Shown here: positions 32,134 to 41,200 of the stretch, one piece after another
How positions within the stretch are numbered: the stretch's first letter is position 1
How the letters are laid out: each line of letters begins with the position of its first letter
Origin: Spirochaetota bacterium
Lineage (GTDB): Bacteria; Spirochaetota; UBA4802; UBA5550
Assembly (NCBI GenBank): GCA_016928865.1
Contig: JAFGJX010000023.1
Coordinates: 1 to 47,001, forward strand
Length of the DNA: 47,001 bases
Direction of reading: 5' to 3'
Program-made: the position numbers and the translations under genes
Notes under the pieces: generated by a model
Database searches by the model: none
What the model was told of the DNA's origin: nothing
Seen by the model: only the letters and a program-made list of their open reading frames with translations

Positions 32134-33518
32134 TGTTCGCCTCCTATGAGCACGTCCTTTATGAGAAGGTGCGGGCCCCCGAACGATACCGGCAGGGGGC
32201 TCTGGCCGCCCTTGCCGCACCCCCCGAGGCCGCCGTACATGATCCGGTCGTTGCCGATCATGGCAATGTTCCGCAGCGTGGTGAAGACGTTGCCGGAGAG
32301 CTGGATATTCCGGTACATGGCGCCGATCCTGCCGTTCTTTATCGCGTGTCCGTAGCCCGAGGTAAAGGTGAACATCTCCAGGTTCGTCTGGCCGCCGATG
32401 AACCCCTTGGCCAGGACGCCGTCGCCGGCCGCGGCGACCAGCTCGTCGCGGTCGTGCGCACCGTTTTCTATGTAGGTGTTGGTCATGCGAACGATAGGCT
32501 GCTGCATCACGCTGATGGCCCTGCCGTTGCCGGTCGTCTCCTCGCCCATCTTTTCCGCCGTCTCGCGCGAGTGGAGCCGGCCGGACAGAAGCCCGTTTTT
32601 AATGAGATGGGTCTCGGCCGGGAGGGTCCCCTCGTCGTCGAACGGGATGAAGCCGGCGAGACCGGCGATGCCGCCGCTGTCCACGACAGAGAGGTCATCG
32701 GGACCGAACCGCGCGCCAAGGACCATGATCTCTTTAAGGCGCTCGTTCTCGTGGATAAAATCAGCCTCCGACAGGTGCCCGAATGCCTCGTGGATAAGCA
32801 CGCCGGCGAGCTTCTGGTCCGCGACGACCCGGTAGGTGCCTCCGGGCACGGATTCAGCCGAGAGGAGGTCAACCGCGGTCTTCGCCACGTCCCGGGCCGC
32901 TTCTTCACGGCCCTTCACAATCTCAAACCCACCGTATCCGGACACGGAGTCGCTGAAGGGCTGGATGACGGCCCCGTCCTTCGCGATGGACGACAGGGAT
33001 ACGCCGCAGTAGGCGCGGTCGTACGTGATTTCCGAGCCCTCGGAGTTCAGGTAGGCGTAGTCAGTACGCACATCGCGGTACATCGCGCGGGTCGTCTGTA
33101 TCCGCGCCGAGGACTTCAGGATGCGATTGTAGCCGCTGATGAGGGCGAATTTCTCATCGAGGGACACCGCGTCAAAGGGAACGCGCGCCTCGGTGACGAA
33201 CGCCCGCCGCACCGCAGCCTGGCGGCGGACCCTCGTCTTTTCCCTCGGGTTCAGGGCCGACGAGATCTCCAGGGCGCGCCGGAAGTGGCGCTCAATGTCC
33301 GCAAGGTCATTGAAGGAGACGAAGCCCCACGCGCCGTTATTGAGCACGCGCACCGATCCGCTGATGGTGTCGCCGGCTGAAAAGGCCTCGACCTGCTCTC
33401 CGGAGAGAGAGATGGTCGTTCCCGCGCCAGCGGCGAGCCGTATTTCGGCGTATTCACATCCGGGCGAAGAAAGCAGGGACCGCGCGCATTCGATTGTGGA
33501 CAGCAGACGGTCATGCAT
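32130..33518 (-). CDS. tldD: TldD-family zinc metallopeptidase
   Basis: The 462-residue protein carries the HExxxH zinc motif (His243, Glu244, His248 in IHEAFGH) and the TldD signatures FIPFDDEGTLPAETHLIKNG and TNTYIENG. The C-terminal GGCGKGGQSPLPV completes the family pattern. It forms a heterodimer with the following TldE. The start at 33518 (MHDRLL) overlaps the PlsC stop as ATGCATGA. A longer in-frame reading to 33578 lies inside plsC and is less likely. Ribosome loading is probably by coupling, as only a weak GAGCGGA is upstream. Confidence 0.93.
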   Translation of the reverse strand: MHDRLLSTIECARSLLSSPGCEYAEIRLAAGAGTTISLSGEQVEAFSAGDTISGSVRVLNNGAWGFVSFNDLADIERHFRRALEISSALNPREKTRVRRQAAVRRAFVTEARVPFDAVSLDEKFALISGYNRILKSSARIQTTRAMYRDVRTDYAYLNSEGSEITYDRAYCGVSLSSIAKDGAVIQPFSDSVSGYGGFEIVKGREEAARDVAKTAVDLLSAESVPGGTYRVVADQKLAGVLIHEAFGHLSEADFIHENERLKEIMVLGARFGPDDLSVVDSGGIAGLAGFIPFDDEGTLPAETHLIKNGLLSGRLHSRETAEKMGEETTGNGRAISVMQQPIVRMTNTYIENGAHDRDELVAAAGDGVLAKGFIGGQTNLEMFTFTSGYGHAIKNGRIGAMYRNIQLSGNVFTTLRNIAMIGNDRIMYGGLGGCGKGGQSPLPVSFGGPHLLIKDVLIGGEQ

Positions 33519-34269
33519 CGGCTTTCCGCTCAGCGTGGCGTTCGAGTCCGGCCGAAATAACGAGGCGGGTCTTTTCAATCAGGTCGTCGATTGCGTCATC
33601 GGTCATGCCGACGCATTCAATGGCCGGGTGGATTATCATCTCCGCGCTCCCGGGGAAGAGGCTGATGCTGTTCGCAGGCAGGATATCCCTGGTACCCGCG
33701 ATGGTTACCGGCAGGATGGGAAGCCCCATGTCAACGGCAAACTTGAAGGCCCCCTTCTTGAATTTCAGCAGCTCGCCGGTCGTGCTGCGGGTCCCCTCCG
33801 GGAAAAAGACCACGGAGGTGCCGTTCTTGATTTTACCCTTCGCCCGGTTGATCGATTCTATTGCGGCCCTGCTGTCCGACCGGTCCACGAAAATATGCCC
33901 GGCCTTGAAGCAGTAATAGCCGAGGATCGGGACCTTGCGCAATTCCATCTTCATCACCCAGCGGAAATCGATGGGGAGCCATCCGTATACGAGGAAGATG
34001 TCATACTGGCTCTGGTGGTTGGCTACGACGATATACGACCGGTTTGGATCGATGCTCTCCGCGCCGGTGACCTTCACGAACATAGGGGTTATGAAGCTGT
34101 TGAACCGGGCCCACTGGACGCCGGCGAACTGGACAAATCGCTCGCTGGCGGCGAACAGGAAGATGAATATGACCATGAACAGGACGATCGTTGATATGCC
34201 CAGAAGCGGGAAGAAAACCAGATATTTATAGACCTGATACAGATTGTAGATTACTTTATCGTCCCTCAT
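33511..34269 (-). CDS. plsC: 1-acyl-sn-glycerol-3-phosphate acyltransferase
   Basis: The 252-residue protein has a hydrophobic N-terminal region (about 14-45) and the acyltransferase motifs: NHQSQYD (HX4D, catalytic His), FVDRSD, FPEGTRS and LPILPVTIAGT. It transfers an acyl chain to lysophosphatidate to make phosphatidic acid at the inner membrane. It is the first gene of a minus-strand operon plsC-tldD-tldE, each overlapping the next by a few bases. A GGTGAC element lies directly before the ATG. Nothing in the window explains why a phospholipid gene is grouped with the TldDE peptidase. Confidence 0.92.
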   Translation of the reverse strand: MRDDKVIYNLYQVYKYLVFFPLLGISTIVLFMVIFIFLFAASERFVQFAGVQWARFNSFITPMFVKVTGAESIDPNRSYIVVANHQSQYDIFLVYGWLPIDFRWVMKMELRKVPILGYYCFKAGHIFVDRSDSRAAIESINRAKGKIKNGTSVVFFPEGTRSTTGELLKFKKGAFKFAVDMGLPILPVTIAGTRDILPANSISLFPGSAEMIIHPAIECVGMTDDAIDDLIEKTRLVISAGLERHAERKADA

Positions 34270-34754
34270 TTGTCACCTGTCCATTCGTGTGGAAAACTGC
34301 GTCAGGAAAACGAGCTTAGTCCGCACAAAATATATCGCCCGTGTCAAGAAATGGGATTGTCATTGGAAAAATCTCATTGTCAAGTAATAAAAAATATCAT
34401 ACTCAACCGCCCGCAGAGTTTCACGCCTTATAACCCGCTTATGTCGTCGCACGCCCCGGGTGCGTTTAACCAGCGGCAAATAACGCGTTTTTCCACTAAA
34501 AAACGTAGAGAAAGACAGCCATTTTTCCGTACGGTTGTCCGGTCATAATTAATATAAAATATTTTTTAACTTAATTGACAATTAATGGGCTGAAATCAAT
34601 TAATCATAAAAATCAGCCATTCTTGAAAAATAACAGCAAGGGGAACCGGATATATATTCCAGACAGTTTTAAAGAGTTAATTGTTGGCATATGCCTTTCA
34701 TAGTGTACATTAATATATGTATGCAATAAAAATTCCGCGAGGAGCTTTTTATTT
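34270..34754. other. 485-base A/T-rich intergenic region with a candidate promoter
   Basis: This gap between the divergent plsC and lpoB-like genes is the most AT-rich stretch of the window's right half. On the plus strand TTGGCA (34684-34689), 16 bases and TACATT (34706-34711) may serve lpoB. The palindrome GGCATATGCC (34686-34695) overlaps the -35. A TTGACA at 34575 has no good -10. A weak inverted motif GGCTGA/TCAGCC spans 34588-34618. No gene or RNA is recognised here. Confidence 0.4.
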
Positions 34755-35324
34755 ATGAAGAGAGGTCTATTGTTGCTTATGGCGGCATCCATTCTCCTGG
34801 CGGGGTGCAGCGGCACCCAGTACCGTGACGCGAGCAAAGACAAGGGGTCCATGGAATGGGGCCCCCGCGAAATCAAGACCACGGTCAATAAAATGGTCGC
34901 CTCACTCCATTCATATCTAAAAGATGACTGGGCCCGGCCGGCTCTGATCAGGGTGCAGAGGATAAAGAACGACACGGCCGAGCATATTGACACCAGATTG
35001 CTCGTAAACGAAATTGTCACCAGTCTCATTCAGAAGCGGATACAGTTCACCGAAGAGTCATATACGAAAGAAAGCATCGAAGAGATGGAGCGGGGCATGA
35101 CCGGACTCATCGATCCCGACAGCGCGATACCGGCCGGCAACCTGATGTCTCCCAATTTCTTCCTCTACGGAAACATCAACGAAAACGTCCGGTATGTCGG
35201 CAGAAACAAGGTCCAGTACCTGACCGTTACCCTTGCGATAAAGGAGCTGAAAACCGGAATCATCCGGTGGCAGGACCGGCAGGAGTTTTTAAAGGCGACG
35301 GCGACAGATCAAATAAAATTCTGA
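34755..35324 (+). CDS. lpoB: LpoB-like penicillin-binding protein activator
   Basis: The 189-residue lipoprotein has a signal with lipobox LLAGC (Cys18). It has the LpoB-type alpha/beta core: TTVNKMVASLHSYL, then LIRVQRIKNDTAEHIDTRLLVNEIVTSL, SPNFFLYGNINE and VQYLTVTLAIKELKTGIIRW. LpoB reaches from the outer membrane through peptidoglycan to activate PBP1b-type synthases. In many proteobacteria lpoB lies beside a COG3014 lipoprotein and YcfL; here the COG3014-like gene follows, but no YcfL. GAGGAGC precedes the ATG. Identification rests on pattern and neighbourhood. Confidence 0.8.
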   Translation: MKRGLLLLMAASILLAGCSGTQYRDASKDKGSMEWGPREIKTTVNKMVASLHSYLKDDWARPALIRVQRIKNDTAEHIDTRLLVNEIVTSLIQKRIQFTEESYTKESIEEMERGMTGLIDPDSAIPAGNLMSPNFFLYGNINENVRYVGRNKVQYLTVTLAIKELKTGIIRWQDRQEFLKATATDQIKF

Positions 35325-35343
35325 TGTCCCGGGGCGTGTACAG

Positions 35344-36690
35344 ATGAATAAGATGATGCGGATCGCCGCGCTCCTCGCGCTCGCCCTGCTGGCCGCGGCC
35401 TGTGCAAAGGATTACCGGGAGGTGATAAGCGCGCCGGAACAGAAGTTCTACCAGGGCCAGGAATACGAAGCGGCGCGCATGATTCTGCCGCACATCAACA
35501 AGGCAGGGAAGGATCGGCTCCTCTTCATGATGGAAGCGGGCTACCTCCTCCACATGGCGGGAAGATACGAGGACAGCAACAGGGTGCTGCTGGCGGCCGC
35601 CCAGATGGCCGAGGTGGTTCCGATCAGCATCAGCCGCGAAGTGGCGGCGCTCCTTGCAGACCAGACCGTGACGAACTACCGCGGCGAGGACTTTGAAAAG
35701 GTGCTGGTGCATATGTACCTGGGGATCAACTTTCTGATGCTGAAGGAGTACGACGAGGCGGCGGTCGAGTTCAAGGCCGTCAACAACGAACTCCTCAAGA
35801 TAAAGACTGAAAACGGCGAGGCGCGGTACAAGCAGAATATAATGGCGAAATACCTGGCTGCCATAGCGCACGAGCTTCGCGCCGCATCGACCGGAAACGA
35901 AGACGACCTGGAATACGCAGAGGTCGAATACCGGCAGATACTCGGGCTGAAGCCGGGCCTCGCAATGGCGCGGAAGGACCTGGCGCAATTGAGGAGTCCG
36001 CTGAGTTCCTCGACCGGCGAGCTCGTGGTGATATTCCAGGCGGGTCGCTGTCCTGTCAAGGTCTCGCGCGGAAAGCTGGTGAATGATCCGGGCATGAGCC
36101 TGGCACTGACGGCCGCCCTCGGCACGCAGAACCTGGCGGCCGGGGTCACGGCGGGCGCCGTTATGTCGTCGCTGTCGATCGCGGAAAACCCGATACCGAA
36201 ATTCAAGGTCCGCACGAACAGCACGAAACACCTTCGAGTCGCCGTAAAGGGACAGCAGACCTCGACGGAGATGCTCGAAAATATCGAGTATACAGCCATG
36301 AAGAACCTCGAGGATGATTACGCCAGGCTGCAGGGCAAGGTGGCCGCCTCCATTATCACGAAGGCGGTGATCGCGGCAGCGGCGGGAGTCGCCGCCGCCG
36401 AAGCGGCCCGGAAGCTGTCAGACGGCAACAGAGGTCTCGCGTCGCTGATGGGTGTCCTGGTGGGAGCGGGAACCGGCGCCGGCCTTTTTGCGGCAATGAA
36501 GCCGGACCTGCGCTGCTGGCACACCCTCCCCGCGAATCTCCAGCTGGCGAGAATGCGCCTGCGCCCGGGAAGGTACACGGCGACCGTCCAGTATATCGGC
36601 TATAACGGCGCGGTACAGGAAGTCAAGCAGCTGAATTTTGAAGTAAAGAAAAAGGAAAAATATTTTATAAACATCCGCACCGTTGAATAA
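35344..36690 (+). CDS. COG3014-like TPR lipoprotein
   Basis: The 448-residue protein has a lipoprotein signal (MNKMMRIAALLALALLAAAC). Helical repeat segments resembling TPRs cover about 25-225 (FYQGQEYEAARMILPH, EAGYLLHMAGRYEDSN, YLGINFLMLKEYDEAA, EVEYRQILGLKPG). A C-terminal region with a Gly/Ala-rich helical stretch (about 340-385) follows, ending in a beta-rich segment (RPGRYTATVQYIGYNG). The conserved pairing with LpoB suggests a role in cell-wall or lipoprotein function at the outer membrane, but no biochemical activity is established. It starts 20 bases behind the lpoB stop and is surely in the same operon. Confidence 0.8.
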   Translation: MNKMMRIAALLALALLAAACAKDYREVISAPEQKFYQGQEYEAARMILPHINKAGKDRLLFMMEAGYLLHMAGRYEDSNRVLLAAAQMAEVVPISISREVAALLADQTVTNYRGEDFEKVLVHMYLGINFLMLKEYDEAAVEFKAVNNELLKIKTENGEARYKQNIMAKYLAAIAHELRAASTGNEDDLEYAEVEYRQILGLKPGLAMARKDLAQLRSPLSSSTGELVVIFQAGRCPVKVSRGKLVNDPGMSLALTAALGTQNLAAGVTAGAVMSSLSIAENPIPKFKVRTNSTKHLRVAVKGQQTSTEMLENIEYTAMKNLEDDYARLQGKVAASIITKAVIAAAAGVAAAEAARKLSDGNRGLASLMGVLVGAGTGAGLFAAMKPDLRCWHTLPANLQLARMRLRPGRYTATVQYIGYNGAVQEVKQLNFEVKKKEKYFINIRTVE

Positions 36691-36730
36691 CGGCTGCGCG
36701 ACGCGCCGGAGCGCGTGAAGAGTGTCATGT

Positions 36731-38608
36731 ATGAGCGTTGAATCAGAAAACAGCATCGAAGAGTCCGCCGGTACAATTACCTCCGACTTCCAGGTATTCG
36801 AGTCGTTGAAGCATCCGGTCTCGATCATCGGGAAAGACGGGCTCATCAAGTACGGCAATAGGGCCTACCAGGAGTTCTTCAACGCCGGCAACAGCGAAAT
36901 CAGGCTCGACTGGGAGCACCCCTTCTTCCCCGAATACCGGAAGCGGATCGCGCAGTCGTACATGGCGGCTCTGCACGGCTCTGAAAAGCGCTGCTTCGCG
37001 ATCGTGAACTCACCGGGCGGGAACCACATCCCTGTCGAGATCCATCTCTTCCCGATGTTCAGCGGATCCGAAATCGACTCGATCCTGGCGCTCATGATTA
37101 TCGTGGACGACCGCCTCCTCTCCTTCGACCGGTCGACCCTCTCCATCATATCAGAGGAAAACTTCCAGTACGACAACCTCCACCTCGAATTTTCCCCGAT
37201 GCCGATCGTGCGCGTGAGCGACGAACTGCAGATCATCAAGTGCAGCCACTCGTTCGAGGGATTCATCGGCTACAGCGCCGACGAGATACTGAATGAAAAA
37301 GCCGTGACCCTGGACACCCTCTTCGGCACGGACGCGGAGCGGATAAAACGGGCGGCGGCGGGGCTCTTCTCCGGTGAAACCACCTTCAGGAGGATCGGCG
37401 AGGCGAAGGTCGCCGCGCGCGACGAAGACAAAAAGATCGTGAACCTGACCATCTACCCGATCGTGGAAGACAAGGAGATCACCGCGGTCGAAATCATCAT
37501 GGAGGACATCACCAAGATCAAGGAGCTCAAGGACAAGGTCAACGCCGCCAGCCGGATCCGCCTCTTTACCGACATCACGAAGGGATTCCTCCATACCCTG
37601 AACAACACCCTGAACGTGATCCTGAGCAAGACGCAGCTCCTGCTCCAGGTCACCGAGAAGGAATCCGTGATCGAGGGCATCCAGATGATTGAAGATTCGG
37701 CACTTGAGATCGCCGGCCAGGTCAAGCGGATCCAGAACTTCATCGGCGGCGCGCAGGAGCCCGGCGAAATCATGGTCGAGCCGCTCGTCGATATCATTGA
37801 AGACAGCATCGAGTTTTCGAAGATGCAGTTCAAGGTCTACAATATAGACAACACCAAGCACATCAGGGTTGAAAAGAAATATTTTTCCGGCATGTATGTC
37901 AACACGAACACGCGCCTGCTCCGGGAAATCATCACCTCGATAATCCTGAAGGTCTCGAACGCGATCCAGAAGTCGGGCACCGTCAGCATCACCCTGCGGC
38001 AGAACCACGATCTCCACCTCGTCGTTGAAGCGGAGAAGGAACCGGCGCCCGCGGCCGCCGGCGCGCCTCCCGCCTTTGTCAATATATTCTCCGGGACCGA
38101 CATACGCCAAGTTGCGGAGAACATCAACCTGAAGATAATCGAGGAGGAATCGCCCGAGTCCTACGCGATCAAGGCGATATTCCCGTCCCGCATCCTGATC
38201 GACCGCGAGAAGCGCGAGAGCGATGATATCGAATACCGCCTGCGCGACCTCGACATTCTCATCGTCGAGGACGAGATACCCCTTCAGAAGATACTCTCCG
38301 AGATGTTCGACAAGATGGGCAACCGGGTCTTCGTGTGCGGCAACGGAAAGGCGGCGGTCGAGGAATTCAAGAGAAAGCAGTACGACGTCCTCATCACCGA
38401 TTACGGCATCCCGGGGATCACAGGCATCGAGCTCTCGGCCCGGGTCAAGGAGATAAAGGAGAGCACCATCACCATTCTCCTGTCCGGATGGATGCTTGAC
38501 AACGTGCGGGCGTATAAAAACACGGTGGACCTATTTCTCCCCAAGCCCTTCAAGCTCGACGTGCTGCTGAAAAAGATGGCGAAGCTGTTGAGTGAGAAGC
38601 GGAAATAG
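36731..38608 (+). CDS. PAS-PAS / degenerate histidine kinase / receiver hybrid protein
   Basis: The 625-residue cytoplasmic protein has two PAS domains (about 20-130 and 150-270). A DHp-like helix pair (about 275-345) keeps an H-box, His288 in FLHTLNNTL. A poorly preserved ATPase-like domain (about 350-505) and a C-terminal receiver (about 510-620) follow, with DILIVEDE, Asp557 in LITDYG, LSGW and the conserved Lys in PKPF. The ATPase part lacks a DxGxG box, and its N-box Asn position is Lys (IITSIILKVSNAI), so it probably cannot bind ATP normally. The receiver has all key residues. It may act as a phosphorelay or signal-integrating pseudokinase. The start at 36731 has GAAGAG upstream. Confidence 0.83.
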   Translation: MSVESENSIEESAGTITSDFQVFESLKHPVSIIGKDGLIKYGNRAYQEFFNAGNSEIRLDWEHPFFPEYRKRIAQSYMAALHGSEKRCFAIVNSPGGNHIPVEIHLFPMFSGSEIDSILALMIIVDDRLLSFDRSTLSIISEENFQYDNLHLEFSPMPIVRVSDELQIIKCSHSFEGFIGYSADEILNEKAVTLDTLFGTDAERIKRAAAGLFSGETTFRRIGEAKVAARDEDKKIVNLTIYPIVEDKEITAVEIIMEDITKIKELKDKVNAASRIRLFTDITKGFLHTLNNTLNVILSKTQLLLQVTEKESVIEGIQMIEDSALEIAGQVKRIQNFIGGAQEPGEIMVEPLVDIIEDSIEFSKMQFKVYNIDNTKHIRVEKKYFSGMYVNTNTRLLREIITSIILKVSNAIQKSGTVSITLRQNHDLHLVVEAEKEPAPAAAGAPPAFVNIFSGTDIRQVAENINLKIIEEESPESYAIKAIFPSRILIDREKRESDDIEYRLRDLDILIVEDEIPLQKILSEMFDKMGNRVFVCGNGKAAVEEFKRKQYDVLITDYGIPGITGIELSARVKEIKESTITILLSGWMLDNVRAYKNTVDLFLPKPFKLDVLLKKMAKLLSEKRK

Positions 38609-38611
38609 TCC

Positions 38612-39613
38612 CTAGATCATGTCCCCCATCCGCTTCATGTCCTCTTTTTTCCCGAGTACCACGAGTATATCGTCTCCCTCGATCACTTCGCCGGGGAGCG
38701 GGTTGAAGATCATCTCGCCATTGTGCTTTTTGATCAGGACAATGATGACGCCGTAATCCTTGCGCAGGCCGCTCTCCACCAGGTTCTTGCCTGCCAGGTT
38801 CGAGTCCTGCTTCACGCGGCATTCCTCCATCTGGAGGCCCAGGTGGCCGTCCGAGACCGCGACATCGATAAAATCGACGACCGTGGGACGGATCAACACC
38901 TGCGCCATCCGCTTGCCGCCTATGAGATACGGCGAAACCACCCTGGTCGCGCCCGCCCGGTTCAGCTTCATCTCGTTCTTTTCGTCCGAGGCCCTGGCCA
39001 GGATGAAAATATCGGATCGCAGGCCCCGGGCGGTCAGGGTGATGAAGACATTGTCCGCGTCCGAACCGACCGCGGTCACGATGCCCCGCGCCTTCATGAT
39101 GCCCGCCTTCATCAGGGTTTCGTCAGCCGTCGCGTCCTGGGGGAGGTACGGGACCCGGTCGGTCTCCATCATCTCTATCGCCTGCTGCCCGTTCTCTATG
39201 ACGACAAATTCCATCCCGTACTCTCTGAGCTCGCCGCAGACCAGCCTCCCGATCCTGCCGTAGCCGCAGATGATATAATGGCCGCTCATTTCGGAAATTT
39301 TCTTTTCCACTTTTCTTCTCCCGAACATTTTCTTGATTTCGCCCTCAACGAGGCTCCTGACCAGGGTGCCGATGGTATAGGCGGCCACGGTGATCCCCCC
39401 GCTGATGATCGTAATAGTCAGGATCTTGCCCGGTCCCGACAGGGGCTTGACCTCCTGAAACCCGACCGTGGAAATGGTAATGACGGTCATGTAGAAGGCG
39501 TCAAAAAAGTCCATTCCCTCGATGATACGATAACCGATAACACCATAGGCAATGATGAGAAAAAGCAGGATGAATGACTTACCAATGTTCCTCATTGGCA
39601 TGATTTTCATCAT
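38612..39613 (-). CDS. RCK-gated ion channel (two-helix pore plus TrkA-N/C)
   Basis: The ~333-residue protein resembles MthK-type channels. Helix 1 (about 10-28) is followed by a pore loop with TISTVGFQE in place of the usual TVGYGD filter, and helix 2 (about 60-85). An RCK N-terminal Rossmann domain has GYGRIGRLVCGELRE, and an RCK C-terminal domain closes at VIEGDDILVVLGK. It conducts K+, or similar ions, across the inner membrane under ligand control. The filter variant makes strict K+ selectivity uncertain. Several starts are possible (39622 GTG, 39613, 39601, 39595); I take 39613. It is convergent with the hybrid kinase gene, three bases apart. Confidence 0.87.
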   Translation of the reverse strand: MMKIMPMRNIGKSFILLFLIIAYGVIGYRIIEGMDFFDAFYMTVITISTVGFQEVKPLSGPGKILTITIISGGITVAAYTIGTLVRSLVEGEIKKMFGRRKVEKKISEMSGHYIICGYGRIGRLVCGELREYGMEFVVIENGQQAIEMMETDRVPYLPQDATADETLMKAGIMKARGIVTAVGSDADNVFITLTARGLRSDIFILARASDEKNEMKLNRAGATRVVSPYLIGGKRMAQVLIRPTVVDFIDVAVSDGHLGLQMEECRVKQDSNLAGKNLVESGLRKDYGVIIVLIKKHNGEMIFNPLPGEVIEGDDILVVLGKKEDMKRMGDMI

Positions 39614-39725
39614 CCTGATCACATTCTGTCAATATATTTTCCGGCCCGCCATGCCGCGCATATCGTCGCATTAATAATTGACACGGCCCCGCTTCCTCAG
39701 GTAGACTGCCGGGAACACACCCGCA

Positions 39726-40472
39726 ATGGAAAGACCGAGAACACGCAATACACTGGTCCGCGCCGCACTGGCCGCGGCGCTAATCATGCCGCTCTCCCTC
39801 TCCGGATCGTGCATGCCGGGGCACAGCATTACCCGTGAGATTATTCCGTCAGAGAGCGCGGGAACGGCTATGACCCCAAATGGCGCCGCCCTGGTCAGGA
39901 GCATCTACTGCGACATCACGGCCGCCCCCGTTGACGGAGACATGTGGGCCCGCCTGCGCTCGTCAGGATCCTTTGCGTGGAAGCCGCCTCCCTGCGCCGG
40001 GCGCCGCGTCCCTCCGGTTACCGCCTTCCTGGTGGTCGTAAAAAGTACGATCAACGCCCCGCTCACGCTGAAGGGAGCGCGGCTTATCTGCGGGGGATCG
40101 GACCGTGGGACCCTGACCGCGGAGCGTCTTGCCCGGATGCTGAGATCCCCGGCCTATGCCGGCATCGATGTCCGCGGGCTGCTTTCGCCGAGGCGGATCA
40201 TCCGTGAGGTCGGCGAGGCCGGTTCCATCGACCTCGACCATGACATCATCGAGCTGAAGCTCGATTTTGTGCCGCCCCGGGACGCGGTCATGCAGGTAAT
40301 CGCCTTTGATAAAATTCCGGCTGAGGCGCGCGCAATCACGCTCCGACTGACGATCGGCGCGCTGGGTACCGAAAGAACCCTCGATATCGAGTTTACCCGG
40401 CGCGAGTACCGAGCCGGGCACGGTGAGCCAGGGCGCGCAGCCGCATGGGAGAAAACCGGATATGGGAAATGA
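39726..40472 (+). CDS. Uncharacterised lipoprotein
   Basis: The 248-residue protein has a signal with a lipobox-like SLSGSC (Cys at about 29). Its body has a DITAAPVDGDMWARL segment, a central beta-rich portion (TAFLVVVKSTINAPLTLKGARLI) and an acidic stretch (SIDLDHDIIELKLDFVPPRD). No family is recognised. Its 3' end overlaps the ThpR gene by about 11 bases, so the two are translationally coupled. A purely hypothetical reading; the codon use matches its neighbours. Confidence 0.65.
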   Translation: MERPRTRNTLVRAALAAALIMPLSLSGSCMPGHSITREIIPSESAGTAMTPNGAALVRSIYCDITAAPVDGDMWARLRSSGSFAWKPPPCAGRRVPPVTAFLVVVKSTINAPLTLKGARLICGGSDRGTLTAERLARMLRSPAYAGIDVRGLLSPRRIIREVGEAGSIDLDHDIIELKLDFVPPRDAVMQVIAFDKIPAEARAITLRLTIGALGTERTLDIEFTRREYRAGHGEPGRAAAWEKTGYGK

Positions 40473-41040
40473 TGGGAAAGCACGGCTGTTCATCGCGCTC
40501 ACAGCCGATGGACCGGGGACGTTCCTCCGGCCGGTGCACGAGCTGCTGGCGAAGTTCCCGCGCGCGGTCAAACCTGTTTCGCCGGTGAATTATCATATAA
40601 CGTTGAAATTCCTGGGGGAGACCGCCGAAGACACCTTCCATGCGCTGCGCCAGGAATACCGGGAACTGCGGCCCGGCATCCCGGCCCAGCCCTTCACACT
40701 GCGCGGGCTCGGCGCGTTTCCGGGCATGCGGCGGCCCCAGGTTTTCTGGTGCGGACTCGACTGCGATCGCGACGCAATTGAGCGCATCCGTGTGATGACG
40801 GAGGACCTTGCCGTACGACACGGGTTCAGGCGCGAGGAAAGGAAATTCGTGCCTCACCTGACGCTCGCCCGCGTCAGGAGGAACGCGGTCCTGCCGCGCG
40901 AGCTGTCCGACTATTTCGCCGCGCACCGCGACACCGTCTTCGGGGACTCACGGTTCGACCGGATCGTCCTGTTCAAATCAGACCTGGAAAGGGAAGGCCC
41001 GGTGTACACGGCCCTGGAGGAAATCATACTAACGCCATAA
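40462..41040 (+). CDS. thpR: RNA 2',3'-cyclic phosphodiesterase (LigT family)
   Basis: The 192-residue protein has both 2H-phosphoesterase motifs, HITLKF (about residue 45) and HLTLAR (about residue 130), and typical ARLFIALTADGPG at the start. ThpR/LigT opens 2',3'-cyclic phosphates to 2'-phosphates on RNA ends in the cytoplasm. The ATG at 40462 is within the preceding lipoprotein gene, with GGAGAAAACCGG upstream. The alternative start at 40423 would extend it into the overlapping frame and adds nothing family-like. Confidence 0.92.
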   Translation: MGNDGKARLFIALTADGPGTFLRPVHELLAKFPRAVKPVSPVNYHITLKFLGETAEDTFHALRQEYRELRPGIPAQPFTLRGLGAFPGMRRPQVFWCGLDCDRDAIERIRVMTEDLAVRHGFRREERKFVPHLTLARVRRNAVLPRELSDYFAAHRDTVFGDSRFDRIVLFKSDLEREGPVYTALEEIILTP

Positions 41041-41063
41041 GAAAAGGCCGCCCCCTCCGGCCT

Positions 41064-41115
41064 CCCTTCGACAAGCTCAGGGCAAGTCGGCCGCCTCCCC
41101 CATTCATGGGGGAGG
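41064..41115. repeat. Palindromic intergenic repeat after thpR
   Basis: A CCCTTCGACAAGCTCAGGG motif (41064-41082), similar to a short imperfect palindrome I know from many bacterial genomes, is followed by a perfect hairpin CCTCCCCCAT-TC-ATGGGGGAGG (41094-41115). It lies 50 bases past the thpR stop and may act as a terminator or REP-like element; no T-run follows. The remainder of 41116-41200 holds nothing recognisable. Confidence 0.6.
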
Positions 41116-41200
41116 TTCGATGCGGGATATACGGGAAAATTTATGAGAAGAAAAGGTTACTTCTCAAACAAAGCGGGCTGGTGAAACAAGTTATTTTGAT

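Noticed and set aside
32169..33380. Plus-strand ORF of 403 codons across tldD
   Set aside because: Antisense shadow of a protein with an intact HExxxH motif.
34270..34548. Plus-strand ORF of 92 codons in the AT-rich gap before lpoB
   Set aside because: No ribosome-binding site or domain; sequence looks non-coding.
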